14,621 nucleotides of DNA, from positions 1-14,621 of the forward strand of contig CAMNND010000016.1 of NCBI GenBank assembly GCA_946545035.1, in the 5' to 3' direction. The translations under genes and the position numbers were made by a program. The notes under the pieces are model-generated. The model did not search any database, was not told where the DNA came from, and was given only the letters and a program-made list of their open reading frames with translations. Shown piece after piece: positions 7,235 to 14,107 of the stretch (within the stretch, counting starts at the first letter, position 1; every line of letters begins with the position of its first letter). This stretch comes from an uncultured Clostridium sp. GTDB taxonomy: Bacteria; Bacillota; Clostridia; TANB77; CAG-508.

Positions 7235-8815
7235 TTATTCAATTCCAAGATACTCGTTGTATGTTACCTCTCTGTCGATTAACTTATCACTTTTAATATC
7301 AATAATTCTATTAGCAACAGTTTGTGTTAATTGGTGGTCATGTGATGTGAATAACATATTTCCTTTATATTTAATCATACCGTCATTTAGTGAAGTTATA
7401 CTTTCCATATCTAAATGGTTTGTTGGTTCATCAAATATTAAGAAGTTAGCTCCTGAAAGCATTAATTTTGATAGAACACATCTAACCTTTTCTCCTCCTG
7501 ATAAAACATTAACTTTTTTTAGTGCTTCGTCACCTGAGAAAAGCATTCTTCCTAGGAAACTTCTGACATATGTTTCATCTGGATCTTTTGAATATTGACG
7601 AAGCCAATCCGTTATACTATCCTCAGATTCAAATAAATAATTATTATCTTTTGGGAAGTAATCATGTGTAATTGTTGTTCCCCAAATTATCTCACCCTCA
7701 TCAGGTTCTACTTCACCAGCTATTATTTGGAACAGTAATGTTTTAGCATTTTCATTATCTGCCAAAACAGCAATTTTATCATCTTGTTTAACAGTAAATG
7801 AGATATTATCTAATAATTTTTCTCCATTTATTGTCTTTGATATATTTTTAACCTGAAGTATATCTTTTCCCGGCTCTCTATCCGGTTTAAAATCAACATA
7901 TGGATATTTTCTATTTGATGGCTTTATCTCATCAAGTTCAATTTTCTCAAGAGATTTCTTTCTTGATGTTGCTTGTTTTGATTTAGAAGCATTAGCCGCA
8001 AATCTTGCAATGAAATCTTGTAATTCTTTAATTTTTTCCTCTTTCTTTTTGTTTGCTTCTTTCATTTGCTTTAATGCCAATTGACTAGACTCATACCAGA
8101 AATCATAGTTTCCTGGATATACCTTAATTTTACCAAAATCGACATCCGCTATATGTGTACAAACCTTGTTTAAGAAATATCTATCGTGGGATACAACAAT
8201 AACGGTGTTCTCAAAATTAATTAGAAATTCTTCAAGCCAACTTATGCTCTTTAAATCTAAGTCATTTGTAGGCTCATCTAGTAATAAAATGTCTGGATTT
8301 CCAAATAGTGCTTGGGCAAGCAAAATCTTTACTTTTTCTTTTGCCTCAATCTCGCTCATTAATTTATAATGCTTACTTCCATCTATTCCAAGGTCATTTA
8401 ATAATACTTCTGCATCAGATTCAGCATTCCATCCATCAAGTTCAGCAAATCTCTCCTCAAGCTTAGCAGCTTTCATACCATCTTCTTCTGAGAAATCTGG
8501 TTTAGAATAGATTTCATTCTTCTCTTGAATAATATTATAAAGCTCTTGATTTCCCATTATTACTGTATCGATAACAGTATGATCTTCGTATGCAAAGTGG
8601 TCTTGTTTTAATACTGAAAGTCTCTCACCTTTTTCCATTGTAACTTCACCTTTGCTTGGTTCAAGCTCTCCTGATAATACTTTTAGAAATGTAGACTTAC
8701 CTGCACCATTTGCTCCAATTATTCCATAACAACATCCTTTGTTAAATTTAATATTAACATCTTCAAATAATGTTCTCTTTCCAAATCTTACCGTTACTCC
8801 AACAGCATTTAACAT
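7235..8815 (-). CDS. ABC-F family ATPase, YkpA/YbiT type
   Basis: A soluble protein of 526 residues with two ABC nucleotide-binding domains and no membrane segments. This is the ABC-F architecture, whose studied members bind the ribosomal E site and modulate translation. Domain 1 has Walker A GANGAGKST (34-42), Walker B with LLLDEPTND (177-185) and H-loop SHD (209-211). The charged linker, about 245-300, includes ANKKKEEKIKELQDFIARF and SKSKQATSRKK. Domain 2 has signature LSGGEKVR (438-445), Walker B with IFDEPTNHLD (460-469) and SHD (491-493). The domain 1 signature is degenerate (MSEIEAKEK, 153-161), as is the domain 2 Walker A (ADNENAKTLL, 352-361). Only the composite site from Walker A1 and signature 2 is therefore canonical. 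Linker and overall sequence resemble Bacillus YkpA from memory, a housekeeping branch rather than an antibiotic-resistance ABC-F. The start is ATG with GGGAGG (8825-8830) upstream, and it has its own promoter. Confidence 0.93.
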   Translation of the reverse strand: MLNAVGVTVRFGKRTLFEDVNIKFNKGCCYGIIGANGAGKSTFLKVLSGELEPSKGEVTMEKGERLSVLKQDHFAYEDHTVIDTVIMGNQELYNIIQEKNEIYSKPDFSEEDGMKAAKLEERFAELDGWNAESDAEVLLNDLGIDGSKHYKLMSEIEAKEKVKILLAQALFGNPDILLLDEPTNDLDLKSISWLEEFLINFENTVIVVSHDRYFLNKVCTHIADVDFGKIKVYPGNYDFWYESSQLALKQMKEANKKKEEKIKELQDFIARFAANASKSKQATSRKKSLEKIELDEIKPSNRKYPYVDFKPDREPGKDILQVKNISKTINGEKLLDNISFTVKQDDKIAVLADNENAKTLLFQIIAGEVEPDEGEIIWGTTITHDYFPKDNNYLFESEDSITDWLRQYSKDPDETYVRSFLGRMLFSGDEALKKVNVLSGGEKVRCVLSKLMLSGANFLIFDEPTNHLDMESITSLNDGMIKYKGNMLFTSHDHQLTQTVANRIIDIKSDKLIDREVTYNEYLGIE

Positions 8816-8847
8816 TTTACTATTCCTCCCATCTATAATACCACCGT

Positions 8848-8876
8848 ATTATAACCTATTTTCCTTACGCGGTCAA
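8848..8876 (-). promoter_or_regulatory. Predicted sigma-A promoter of the ABC-F/DUF2752 unit
   Basis: TTGACC (8876-8871) and TATAAT (8853-8848) on the minus strand are separated by 17 bp, a near-perfect consensus. It lies in the 74-bp gap after comEA. No terminator is visible after comEA, so read-through from comEA may add to this promoter. Confidence 0.75.
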
Positions 8877-8889
8877 GTGTTATAAGCTC

Positions 8890-9516
8890 CTATTTTACGC
8901 ATATCTCATCTTTGATAGCTTCATATTTTGAGCTACCAATTCCAGGCACATTTTTTATATCTTCTTTATTTTTAAATTTACCGCTTTTATCTCTATAATC
9001 TATTATCTTTGATGCCATTGAAGGACCAATTCCCGATAGTGATTCCAGTTCACTTTGTGTTGCTGTATTAATATTTATTAGGTCACCATTGCTATTGTCT
9101 TCAATTATAAAACTGCTACTTTCGTCTATTATGCTCTTATCATCATTTTTATCATTTACATTTGGTATTACAATCTTTTGTTCATCTCTAACTTCGTACG
9201 CAAGGTTCACTTTGTCCAAATTTGCTTCACTAGTAAATCCTCCTGCTTTTTCAACAACATCAATAATTCTGCTTCCTTCCTTTATTTTTATTATTCCAGG
9301 ATTATTTACCTCTCCAGCAATATGAACAATAATTTCCTTTTCTTCCTCATTTTTATTAACTTCACTCTGATTCATAACTACCGTGTTATCTTCAATACTA
9401 AAATTATTTGCTTGTTTATCATTAGATTCAATAATGACACATATAATTATACAGATGATAATGATACATGCTCCTGCAATAATATATGCGTATTTTTTAT
9501 TCTTAATCCATTCCAT
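8890..9516 (-). CDS. comEA: ComEA-type competence protein (membrane-anchored DNA receptor)
   Basis: A 208-residue protein: an N-terminal membrane anchor (about 9-29), an acidic Asn-rich spacer, an SLBB domain (about 61-118, with IIVHIAGEVNNPGIIKI), a second acidic spacer, and a C-terminal helix-hairpin-helix region. Two hairpins are visible, SGIGPSMASKII (161-172) and VPGIGSSKYEAIK (190-202), each with a GIG turn. ComEA binds double-stranded DNA on the outer face of the membrane and hands it to the ComEC channel during transformation. The order anchor-SLBB-HhH and the length match Gram-positive ComEA. The start is ATG with AAAGGAGA (9521-9528) 4 nt upstream. No comEB or comEC lies beside it; the next gene is an ABC-F ATPase, so the usual comE operon is split here. 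ComEA-like proteins also occur in species not known to be competent. Confidence 0.9.
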   Translation of the reverse strand: MEWIKNKKYAYIIAGACIIIICIIICVIIESNDKQANNFSIEDNTVVMNQSEVNKNEEEKEIIVHIAGEVNNPGIIKIKEGSRIIDVVEKAGGFTSEANLDKVNLAYEVRDEQKIVIPNVNDKNDDKSIIDESSSFIIEDNSNGDLININTATQSELESLSGIGPSMASKIIDYRDKSGKFKNKEDIKNVPGIGSSKYEAIKDEICVK

Positions 9517-9554
9517 CTTATCTCCTTTCTCTACTCGCGAATTATTATTTATAC

Positions 9555-9583
9555 TTGAAATATAAATTAAATTAATATATATT
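9555..9583 (+). promoter_or_regulatory. Candidate promoter of dacA
   Basis: TTGAAA (9555-9560) and TATATT (9578-9583) are separated by 17 bp, giving a start site near 9590 and a short leader of about 25 nt. AT-rich surroundings produce chance matches, so confidence is limited. It faces and overlaps the comEA promoter candidate. Confidence 0.4.
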
Positions 9584-9610
9584 AGAAAATATAAAAAATA
9601 AGGGAGTCAA
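9581..9610 (-). promoter_or_regulatory. Candidate promoter of comEA
   Basis: TTGACT (9610-9605) and TCTAAT (9586-9581) on the minus strand are separated by 18 bp, each one mismatch from consensus. The -35 box lies over the dacA ribosome binding site, and the -10 box overlaps the candidate dacA -10. The region is very AT-rich, so this is a moderate call. Confidence 0.45.
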
Positions 9611-9613
9611 CGA

Positions 9614-10930
9614 ATGAATAAAACAAAAAATAAACTGAGAAAATTTATATTTTTCCAAATAATATTAACAATTATATTGTCTATATATAGTCCAATTTCC
9701 ATTGCCGATGAAAACAATCAAATTCAAAGTGAAATTGCTGCTACAGAAAACTCTAACTCCAATATCACTATACTTTCGCCACACGCAATATTAATGGACC
9801 CATCTACAGGACAAATATTGTATGAACACAATGCAAGGGAGCAAGCATATCCAGCAAGCGTTACAAAACTCATGACAGCTATACTTACTATGGAAAACTG
9901 TAAATTAGACGATGTTGTTACAGTTGATAGCAAGGCTCTTCAAGGAATTCCAAGAAGTTATACAGTTGCTGCATTACAACCTGGAGAGCAAATTACTGTT
10001 GATAAACTTCTTCACGTACTTTTAATTCCATCAGCCAATGATGCAGCCAATGTCTTAGCCTTCCATATCGCCGGATCCTTGGAATCTTTTTCTGAAATGA
10101 TGAATGCTAAAGCGAAAGAAATTGGCTGTGAAAATACACATTTTACCAATCCAAGTGGAATTCATGATGATAATCATTACACATCAGCTTACGATATGGC
10201 TCTTATTGGTAAGTATGCATATACATTTGATACTATCAGAGAAATTGCAACAAACACAAGTTATGATTTGCCAAATTTACCTGACGGAAAAGAAAGAAAA
10301 TTCAAGACAACAAACACTCTTATAACTGAAAAGAATCAATACTATTATGAATATGCAACTGGGTTAAAGACTGGTTACACTGATAAAGCAAAATCTTGTA
10401 TCGTAGCAACGGCAAAGAAAGATAATATGGAACTATTATGTGTTATTCTTGGTGGCGACAAGACAGAAGATAAAAAGGCGCAAAGAGAACTAGATTGTAG
10501 AACACTTTTTGAATATGGATTTAATAATTATTCAAGTTCAGACTTATGTATAAAAAATAACTCCATTGATAAATCAAAAGTGACCAATTTACCAGATATA
10601 CTAAGGGATACTGAAATTGGATACGAAGATACTATCCACATCCTTGTCCCAAATGATGGTTCATACACAACCACATATAATTTTAAAGAAGATATCAAAC
10701 TACCAATAAAAAAAGGTGAATCACTTGGAAACATCACTTATACTATTAGTAATGTCGAATACAAGGTTAATCTGATTGCACTAAACGATGTATATCCAAT
10801 ATCAACAAAAGATGTAAGTTATTTATTCAAAGTTTTACTAATAGCTCTTGTGCTCATATTATTAGTGTCAGTTGTAAAAAAGAAAAATAGAAAAAAAGAA
10901 TCTAGATATTTTAAAAGATCATTATACTAA
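9614..10930 (+). CDS. dacA: D-alanyl-D-alanine carboxypeptidase (DacA/DacF type, penicillin-binding protein)
   Basis: A 438-residue class-A-type low-molecular-weight penicillin-binding protein (peptidase family S11) that removes the terminal D-Ala from peptidoglycan stem peptides outside the membrane. It has a signal sequence at about 1-31. All three active-site motifs are present: SVTK with the nucleophile S82 and K85, SAN at 140-142, and KTG at 252-254. Residues after about 307 form the C-terminal beta domain usual in PBP5-like enzymes. The protein ends in a hydrophobic helix (about 403-421) and a basic tail (KKKNRKKESRYFKR), so it looks anchored by a true transmembrane helix instead of the amphipathic helix common in this family. 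AGGGAG at 9601-9606, 7 nt before the ATG, supports the start. It is the only plus-strand gene in the window, divergent from comEA and convergent with the LCP gene. The exact paralogue (DacA, DacB or DacF) is not certain. Confidence 0.93.
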   Translation: MNKTKNKLRKFIFFQIILTIILSIYSPISIADENNQIQSEIAATENSNSNITILSPHAILMDPSTGQILYEHNAREQAYPASVTKLMTAILTMENCKLDDVVTVDSKALQGIPRSYTVAALQPGEQITVDKLLHVLLIPSANDAANVLAFHIAGSLESFSEMMNAKAKEIGCENTHFTNPSGIHDDNHYTSAYDMALIGKYAYTFDTIREIATNTSYDLPNLPDGKERKFKTTNTLITEKNQYYYEYATGLKTGYTDKAKSCIVATAKKDNMELLCVILGGDKTEDKKAQRELDCRTLFEYGFNNYSSSDLCIKNNSIDKSKVTNLPDILRDTEIGYEDTIHILVPNDGSYTTTYNFKEDIKLPIKKGESLGNITYTISNVEYKVNLIALNDVYPISTKDVSYLFKVLLIALVLILLVSVVKKKNRKKESRYFKRSLY

Positions 10931-10963
10931 AAAGGAGGATACATTAACGTATCCCCCTTTTTT
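10929..10963. terminator. Bidirectional terminator between dacA and the LCP gene
   Basis: Positions 10929-10942 pair with 10949-10962 (14 pairs, one A-C mismatch, core GGATAC/GTATCC, 6-nt loop). The stem is flanked by A5 on one side and T6 on the other, so it works in both directions. The dacA TAA (10928-10930) and the LCP TAA (10964-10962) both run into the stem. Confidence 0.85.
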
Positions 10964-12002
10964 AATAATGCAACGACAGAAACTTCTCATCTACTACATC
11001 CTTAACTTCTTTTTTATCAGGAATAAATAACCAGACACCATTACATTTTTCTGGTGAACCCGGTAAAGATGTGCTCTCAAGATCTTCCAAATTAAAATCA
11101 ATTAAATATGGTAGATAATGTTTCATTTCGTCAATGTCCAGATTTGTTTCCACATTTCTTTTTGCAATATTCATGTATTTACTTAAATTTATTATTAAAT
11201 GTTTTTTCTTGATCTGTTTTAATAGCTCTTTCAAAAACTCTCTTTGTGTTCTCATTCTACCAAGATCATTATCTCCATAACTTGCTGGATATGAGGTACC
11301 ATCATTATTATGTCTAAATCTAACAAGTTGCTCTGCCTTATCACCATTTAAAAGTTGATATCCAGCTTTCAAATGAATGTGTAAATCTTGCGTTTCATCA
11401 TCATAATCCATATTAATTGGTACATCATAGTAAATACCATCAACAGCATCAACGAGCTCTCTTAGTCCTTTGGTATCAACATTAATATAATTTTTTAAAT
11501 TTAATCCTGTTATATCATTAAGCTTATTAATTAATGTTTGTGGACCCTTATTATATAATGTATTTATCTTATCTGATGCAGTAGCTTTATTTTTATTTTT
11601 ACCTGTATAAGTATCTCTTGGCACGGACATCATTGTTAACTTGCTTTGCTTCGGATCAAATGCACATATCATAATTGTATCCGTTAAATTTTGACTTTCT
11701 CCAGTTACAACTACATATACGGTATCTAAATGGTTTACTGTATCTTTATTATGACCTAACATTGTTGCAAGTAATCCACCATATGTCCATCCGTTTTCAC
11801 ACATTCTTATTATGAAAAAAGTTATTAAAAATATAAATACAAATGCTATACATATTAGTACTTTTTTTAGACCTTTTTTTTGGTTTCCTTTATATTTCTT
11901 ACGTGGTGTAGTTGATTGTCTATATCTTGTATTGTTCATTGGTCTATTTTGTGGTTGTTTTTTGGTATGACTTACATTTCGTTTATTTCTTATTTCATTC
12001 AA
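10962..12002 (-). CDS. LCP (LytR-CpsA-Psr) family cell wall glycopolymer ligase
   Basis: LCP proteins transfer teichoic acid or other glycopolymers from a lipid carrier to peptidoglycan on the outer face of the membrane. The protein has a basic Asn/Gln-rich cytoplasmic stretch, one membrane span (about 46-66 from the TTG start) and an LCP catalytic domain. Motifs, counted from the GTG at 12011 (subtract 3 for the TTG start), are DTIMICAFDP with D111, SVPRDTY with R132 and D133, the KINTLYNKG box, and VRFRHNN followed by GDNDLGRMRTQREFL with R231, R233, D247, R252 and R254. These match the pyrophosphate- and polyprenyl-binding residues of the family. I prefer TTG at 12002-12000 as start. The GTG at 12011 lies inside the Shine-Dalgarno sequence AGAGGGTGAT (12016-12007), and an in-frame TAG at 12017-12015 excludes anything longer. 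The ATG one base after the TTG is out of frame. It converges on dacA, another wall enzyme. Confidence 0.92.
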   Translation of the reverse strand: MNEIRNKRNVSHTKKQPQNRPMNNTRYRQSTTPRKKYKGNQKKGLKKVLICIAFVFIFLITFFIIRMCENGWTYGGLLATMLGHNKDTVNHLDTVYVVVTGESQNLTDTIMICAFDPKQSKLTMMSVPRDTYTGKNKNKATASDKINTLYNKGPQTLINKLNDITGLNLKNYINVDTKGLRELVDAVDGIYYDVPINMDYDDETQDLHIHLKAGYQLLNGDKAEQLVRFRHNNDGTSYPASYGDNDLGRMRTQREFLKELLKQIKKKHLIINLSKYMNIAKRNVETNLDIDEMKHYLPYLIDFNLEDLESTSLPGSPEKCNGVWLFIPDKKEVKDVVDEKFLSLHY

Positions 12003-12006
12003 TAAA

Positions 12007-12016
12007 ATCACCCTCT
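12007..12016 (-). promoter_or_regulatory. LCP gene ribosome binding site that points to a TTG start
   Basis: AGAGGGTGAT on the minus strand has the same GGTGAT end as the rpoB site. The nearest in-frame start at a workable distance is TTG, 4 nt away (12002-12000). The GTG within the site itself is too close to be used. Confidence 0.6.
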
Positions 12017-12021
12017 ATAAC

Positions 12022-12061
12022 AAAAACTAAGTAGAATTATAACAAAAATTCTACTTAGTTT
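12022..12061 (-). terminator. Terminator of the DUF5711-cvpA unit
   Basis: A perfect 15-bp inverted repeat (12024-12038 with 12047-12061, core ACTAAGTAGAATT) has an 8-nt loop. On the minus strand it ends in a run of five T (12026-12022). It begins 6 bases beyond the cvpA stop codon. The predicted LCP promoter lies inside this element. Confidence 0.8.
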
Positions 12062-12064
12062 CAA
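12036..12064 (-). promoter_or_regulatory. Predicted promoter of the LCP gene, inside the cvpA terminator
   Basis: TTGAAA (12064-12059) and the exact consensus TATAAT (12041-12036) on the minus strand are separated by 17 bp. The -10 box spans the loop and upper stem of the cvpA terminator. The start site would be near 12029, leaving a leader of about 26 nt with a ribosome binding site. Confidence 0.65.
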
Positions 12065-12067
12065 TCA

Positions 12068-12742
12068 TTAAAATATTAAATTTAAAATTATATTATTATT
12101 GTAAAAGAAAGCTCCTAAATGAGATTGCAATATTATGGTTGCAACTTCATATGCTCCAGTTAATGGAGTTACAATTGCTACTCCAGTCATTATTAATAAT
12201 ATAATGACAACCCCTTCAACTATTCCATATAGAAAACCACCAACTTCATTAAATTGTCTTATTATAGGTAGTTTAGATACAATATCAATTAAAATAGTTA
12301 ATATCTTTAGTATTATCTTTACAATTACATATATTAATATAAAACATGCTATTTCAACTATTAATATTGCAGCACTTCTAGCAACTGATACTACGGCTTC
12401 TTCCTGTTTTTGTTTAGCTGTATTTTTTAAATTACTATTTAGATACTCGGCTATTGGTTTAGGTATTCCACTATCTTCTTTAACTAGGTCATTATTATTT
12501 TCATCTTTTCTTTCTTCGATTCCATTGTTCATTACTTTTTCAAGTGATAGTTGAATATTTTCATCTATTATTGTATTGTTTACAACAAAATTTACAAAAG
12601 GTCTAAATAACAATATTGCAATAAATAATGCAATAATAGAAGTTACAAGTTTAAGTATACATCTTGCTAATCCTTTTCTGTATCCATTAAAAATACATAA
12701 ACCAATTATTAATACTATTATTAAATCAACAAATATTCCCAT
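12068..12742 (-). CDS. cvpA: CvpA family membrane protein
   Basis: A 224-residue integral membrane protein of the CvpA family (named for colicin V production in E. coli; general function not settled). Membrane spans are predicted at about 3-18, 29-55, 120-155 (long enough for one or two helices) and 168-194. The signature is at the N-terminus, with NGYRKGLAR at 19-27 just after the first span, and again at PIIRQFNEVGGFLYGIVEG (159-177), the arginine-glycine stretch before the last helix. A polar, charged loop at about 60-115 separates the two halves. The start is ATG with GGAGG 5 nt upstream, and only 11 nt separate it from the upstream DUF5711 stop codon, so the two are one operon. The symbol is given by family, not by proof of orthology. 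Confidence 0.85.
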   Translation of the reverse strand: MGIFVDLIIVLIIGLCIFNGYRKGLARCILKLVTSIIALFIAILLFRPFVNFVVNNTIIDENIQLSLEKVMNNGIEERKDENNNDLVKEDSGIPKPIAEYLNSNLKNTAKQKQEEAVVSVARSAAILIVEIACFILIYVIVKIILKILTILIDIVSKLPIIRQFNEVGGFLYGIVEGVVIILLIMTGVAIVTPLTGAYEVATIILQSHLGAFFYNNNIILNLIF

Positions 12743-12753
12743 AATTGCCTCCG

Positions 12754-13953
12754 TTATAAAATTAAAATTTCAATTTTATCTTTAAATATAATTGCCGCTA
12801 ATCTGTCAGAAACGATAACTTTCTTTACTTCTTGGTTTGCTATATACTGTTTAATTAACCAACCTCTTGAATTAATGAAGTATATTTCATTTCCAAGGTT
12901 TATTGCTATGTTGTCATCCGCTGAAGCAGTTTCCTTTGCGATTCCATCAATTGTATATTCTCTATTTTTTCCAGATCCTGAATTCTTTATATGAACAATT
13001 GATTTTTGATTATTAATTCCATCTACGCTTTCCTCAATTTCAAATATTGTATTTGATAAATTAATTCCTGCAAAACTATATTGTTTATTTTCTTCATCAA
13101 AATTAGTTAATTGATTCATCTTTCCGTCTGATAATAAATAAATTCCATTATCACACATACACATTAAATTTTTATTTCCTTGATACTTTAAATTAATTAC
13201 TAAAATATTTTTTGGAATATCGTATGTATTAACGAAAGCATCGTTTGATGAACTTGTTGCATCTTTAATTGAAATTGTCTTTATTGTTGATTGTATTGAT
13301 GTTTTACTTGTATCTATTTCAGCATAACTTAATAACTTATTATCACTAGATATTGTACTATCAATTACTGTATTATTTGGTATATATGTTTTAAATAGCT
13401 GACTACCATCTGCATCATATACACATACAACTGACTTATATGTACTTCCCATGCATACTACCGACACATAACCATTTTCATTTACGGATACTCTTGATAC
13501 TGAACCATCAATATCTGTACTCCATAATATTCTTGTTCCAGACACTAAATATATTTTTTGTCTTCCTTTATCTCCAACTACCATATACTTTCCATTGACT
13601 CCAAATATTGGAGAAATAACATTTACTTCATGTGAAGCAACGTTCTTAGCAGATGAATTAAAGATTTCCATCTTATTTCCATTAATAATAGCAATATATT
13701 TATCATACGCATATACTGAAATGTTTTCACTTTCATCAATATCAATACTTGATAAAGAACCTTCATGTACTACTTTCATTAGAATATGAGTATCTGCCCA
13801 TTTCCTAAAGTTAGGATTGAAAACGTAGAGCAGAATAAAAATTAGAATGGTTAGCGCAATAATTGTTCCTAAAATTGTTATTGCTATTTTTCGCTTGTTA
13901 ATTGCTTGCACAAAGTTTTCTCTGTTAAATTCCTTAAATTCGATTAACTTCAT
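12754..13953 (-). CDS. DUF5711 family membrane-anchored beta-propeller-like protein
   Basis: A 399-residue protein with a short basic N-terminus, one membrane span (about 23-45) and a long domain of about 350 residues that should lie outside the cytoplasm. That domain consists of short repeated beta-strand units, for example YDKYIAIINGNKMEIF, NGKYMVVGDKGRQKIYL, VCVYDADGSQLFKTY, NGIYLLSDGKMNQL and NEIYFINSRGWLIKQ. The pattern resembles a WD40 or PQQ-like propeller. The RKWADTHI segment after the membrane span and the overall layout fit the DUF5711 family as I remember it; no enzymatic motif is visible. The start is ATG with AAAAGAGGA (13959-13967) upstream. It is the first gene of an operon with cvpA. 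A scaffold or sensor role at the envelope is inference. Confidence 0.75.
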   Translation of the reverse strand: MKLIEFKEFNRENFVQAINKRKIAITILGTIIALTILIFILLYVFNPNFRKWADTHILMKVVHEGSLSSIDIDESENISVYAYDKYIAIINGNKMEIFNSSAKNVASHEVNVISPIFGVNGKYMVVGDKGRQKIYLVSGTRILWSTDIDGSVSRVSVNENGYVSVVCMGSTYKSVVCVYDADGSQLFKTYIPNNTVIDSTISSDNKLLSYAEIDTSKTSIQSTIKTISIKDATSSSNDAFVNTYDIPKNILVINLKYQGNKNLMCMCDNGIYLLSDGKMNQLTNFDEENKQYSFAGINLSNTIFEIEESVDGINNQKSIVHIKNSGSGKNREYTIDGIAKETASADDNIAINLGNEIYFINSRGWLIKQYIANQEVKKVIVSDRLAAIIFKDKIEILIL

Positions 13954-14001
13954 AATTTTCCTCTTTTGATATTTTTTAGTTATAAAATAACCACTAACAA
14001 A

Positions 14002-14030
14002 TTTATACCATTATTTTAATTTAGTTGCAA
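14002..14030 (-). promoter_or_regulatory. Predicted promoter of the DUF5711-cvpA operon
   Basis: TTGCAA (14030-14025) and TATAAA (14007-14002) on the minus strand are separated by 17 bp. A TGG directly before the -10 gives an extended -10 (TGnTATAAA). It lies downstream of the pcrA terminator. Confidence 0.6.
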
Positions 14031-14067
14031 GTTGATTTTTATGTTAAGATAATTTAGCTACTGTATC

Positions 14068-14107
14068 AAAAATAAAAGATTTGACTTGCGTCAAATCTTT
14101 TATTTTT
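14068..14107 (-). terminator. Terminator of pcrA
   Basis: A perfect 18-bp inverted repeat (14068-14085 with 14090-14107, core AGATTTGAC/GTCAAATCT) encloses a GCAA tetraloop in the minus-strand transcript. It ends in TTTTT. The stem runs into the pcrA TAA (14108-14106). Confidence 0.88.

Noticed and set aside
7235..8815. ABC-F as an antibiotic-resistance (ribosome protection) protein
   Set aside because: The linker is short and the sequence fits the housekeeping YkpA/YbiT branch. Nothing nearby suggests a resistance cassette.
9178..9558. Plus-strand open frame of 126 codons opposite comEA
   Set aside because: It is antisense to the intact comEA gene; its Asn/Phe/Ile-rich translation has no recognisable domain and no ribosome binding site.
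6793..10930. Mobile element carrying comEA, the ABC-F gene or dacA
   Set aside because: No transposase, integrase, terminal repeats, target duplication or visible composition change; all genes are ordinary chromosomal types.
12003..12011. GTG at 12011 as the LCP start
   Set aside because: It lies within the Shine-Dalgarno sequence itself, so the ribosome could not use that site for it. TTG at 12002 is better placed.
12135..12554. Plus-strand open frame of 139 codons opposite cvpA
   Set aside because: It is antisense to a recognisable CvpA protein. Its hydrophobic Ile/Thr-rich translation is what the complement of a membrane-protein gene gives.
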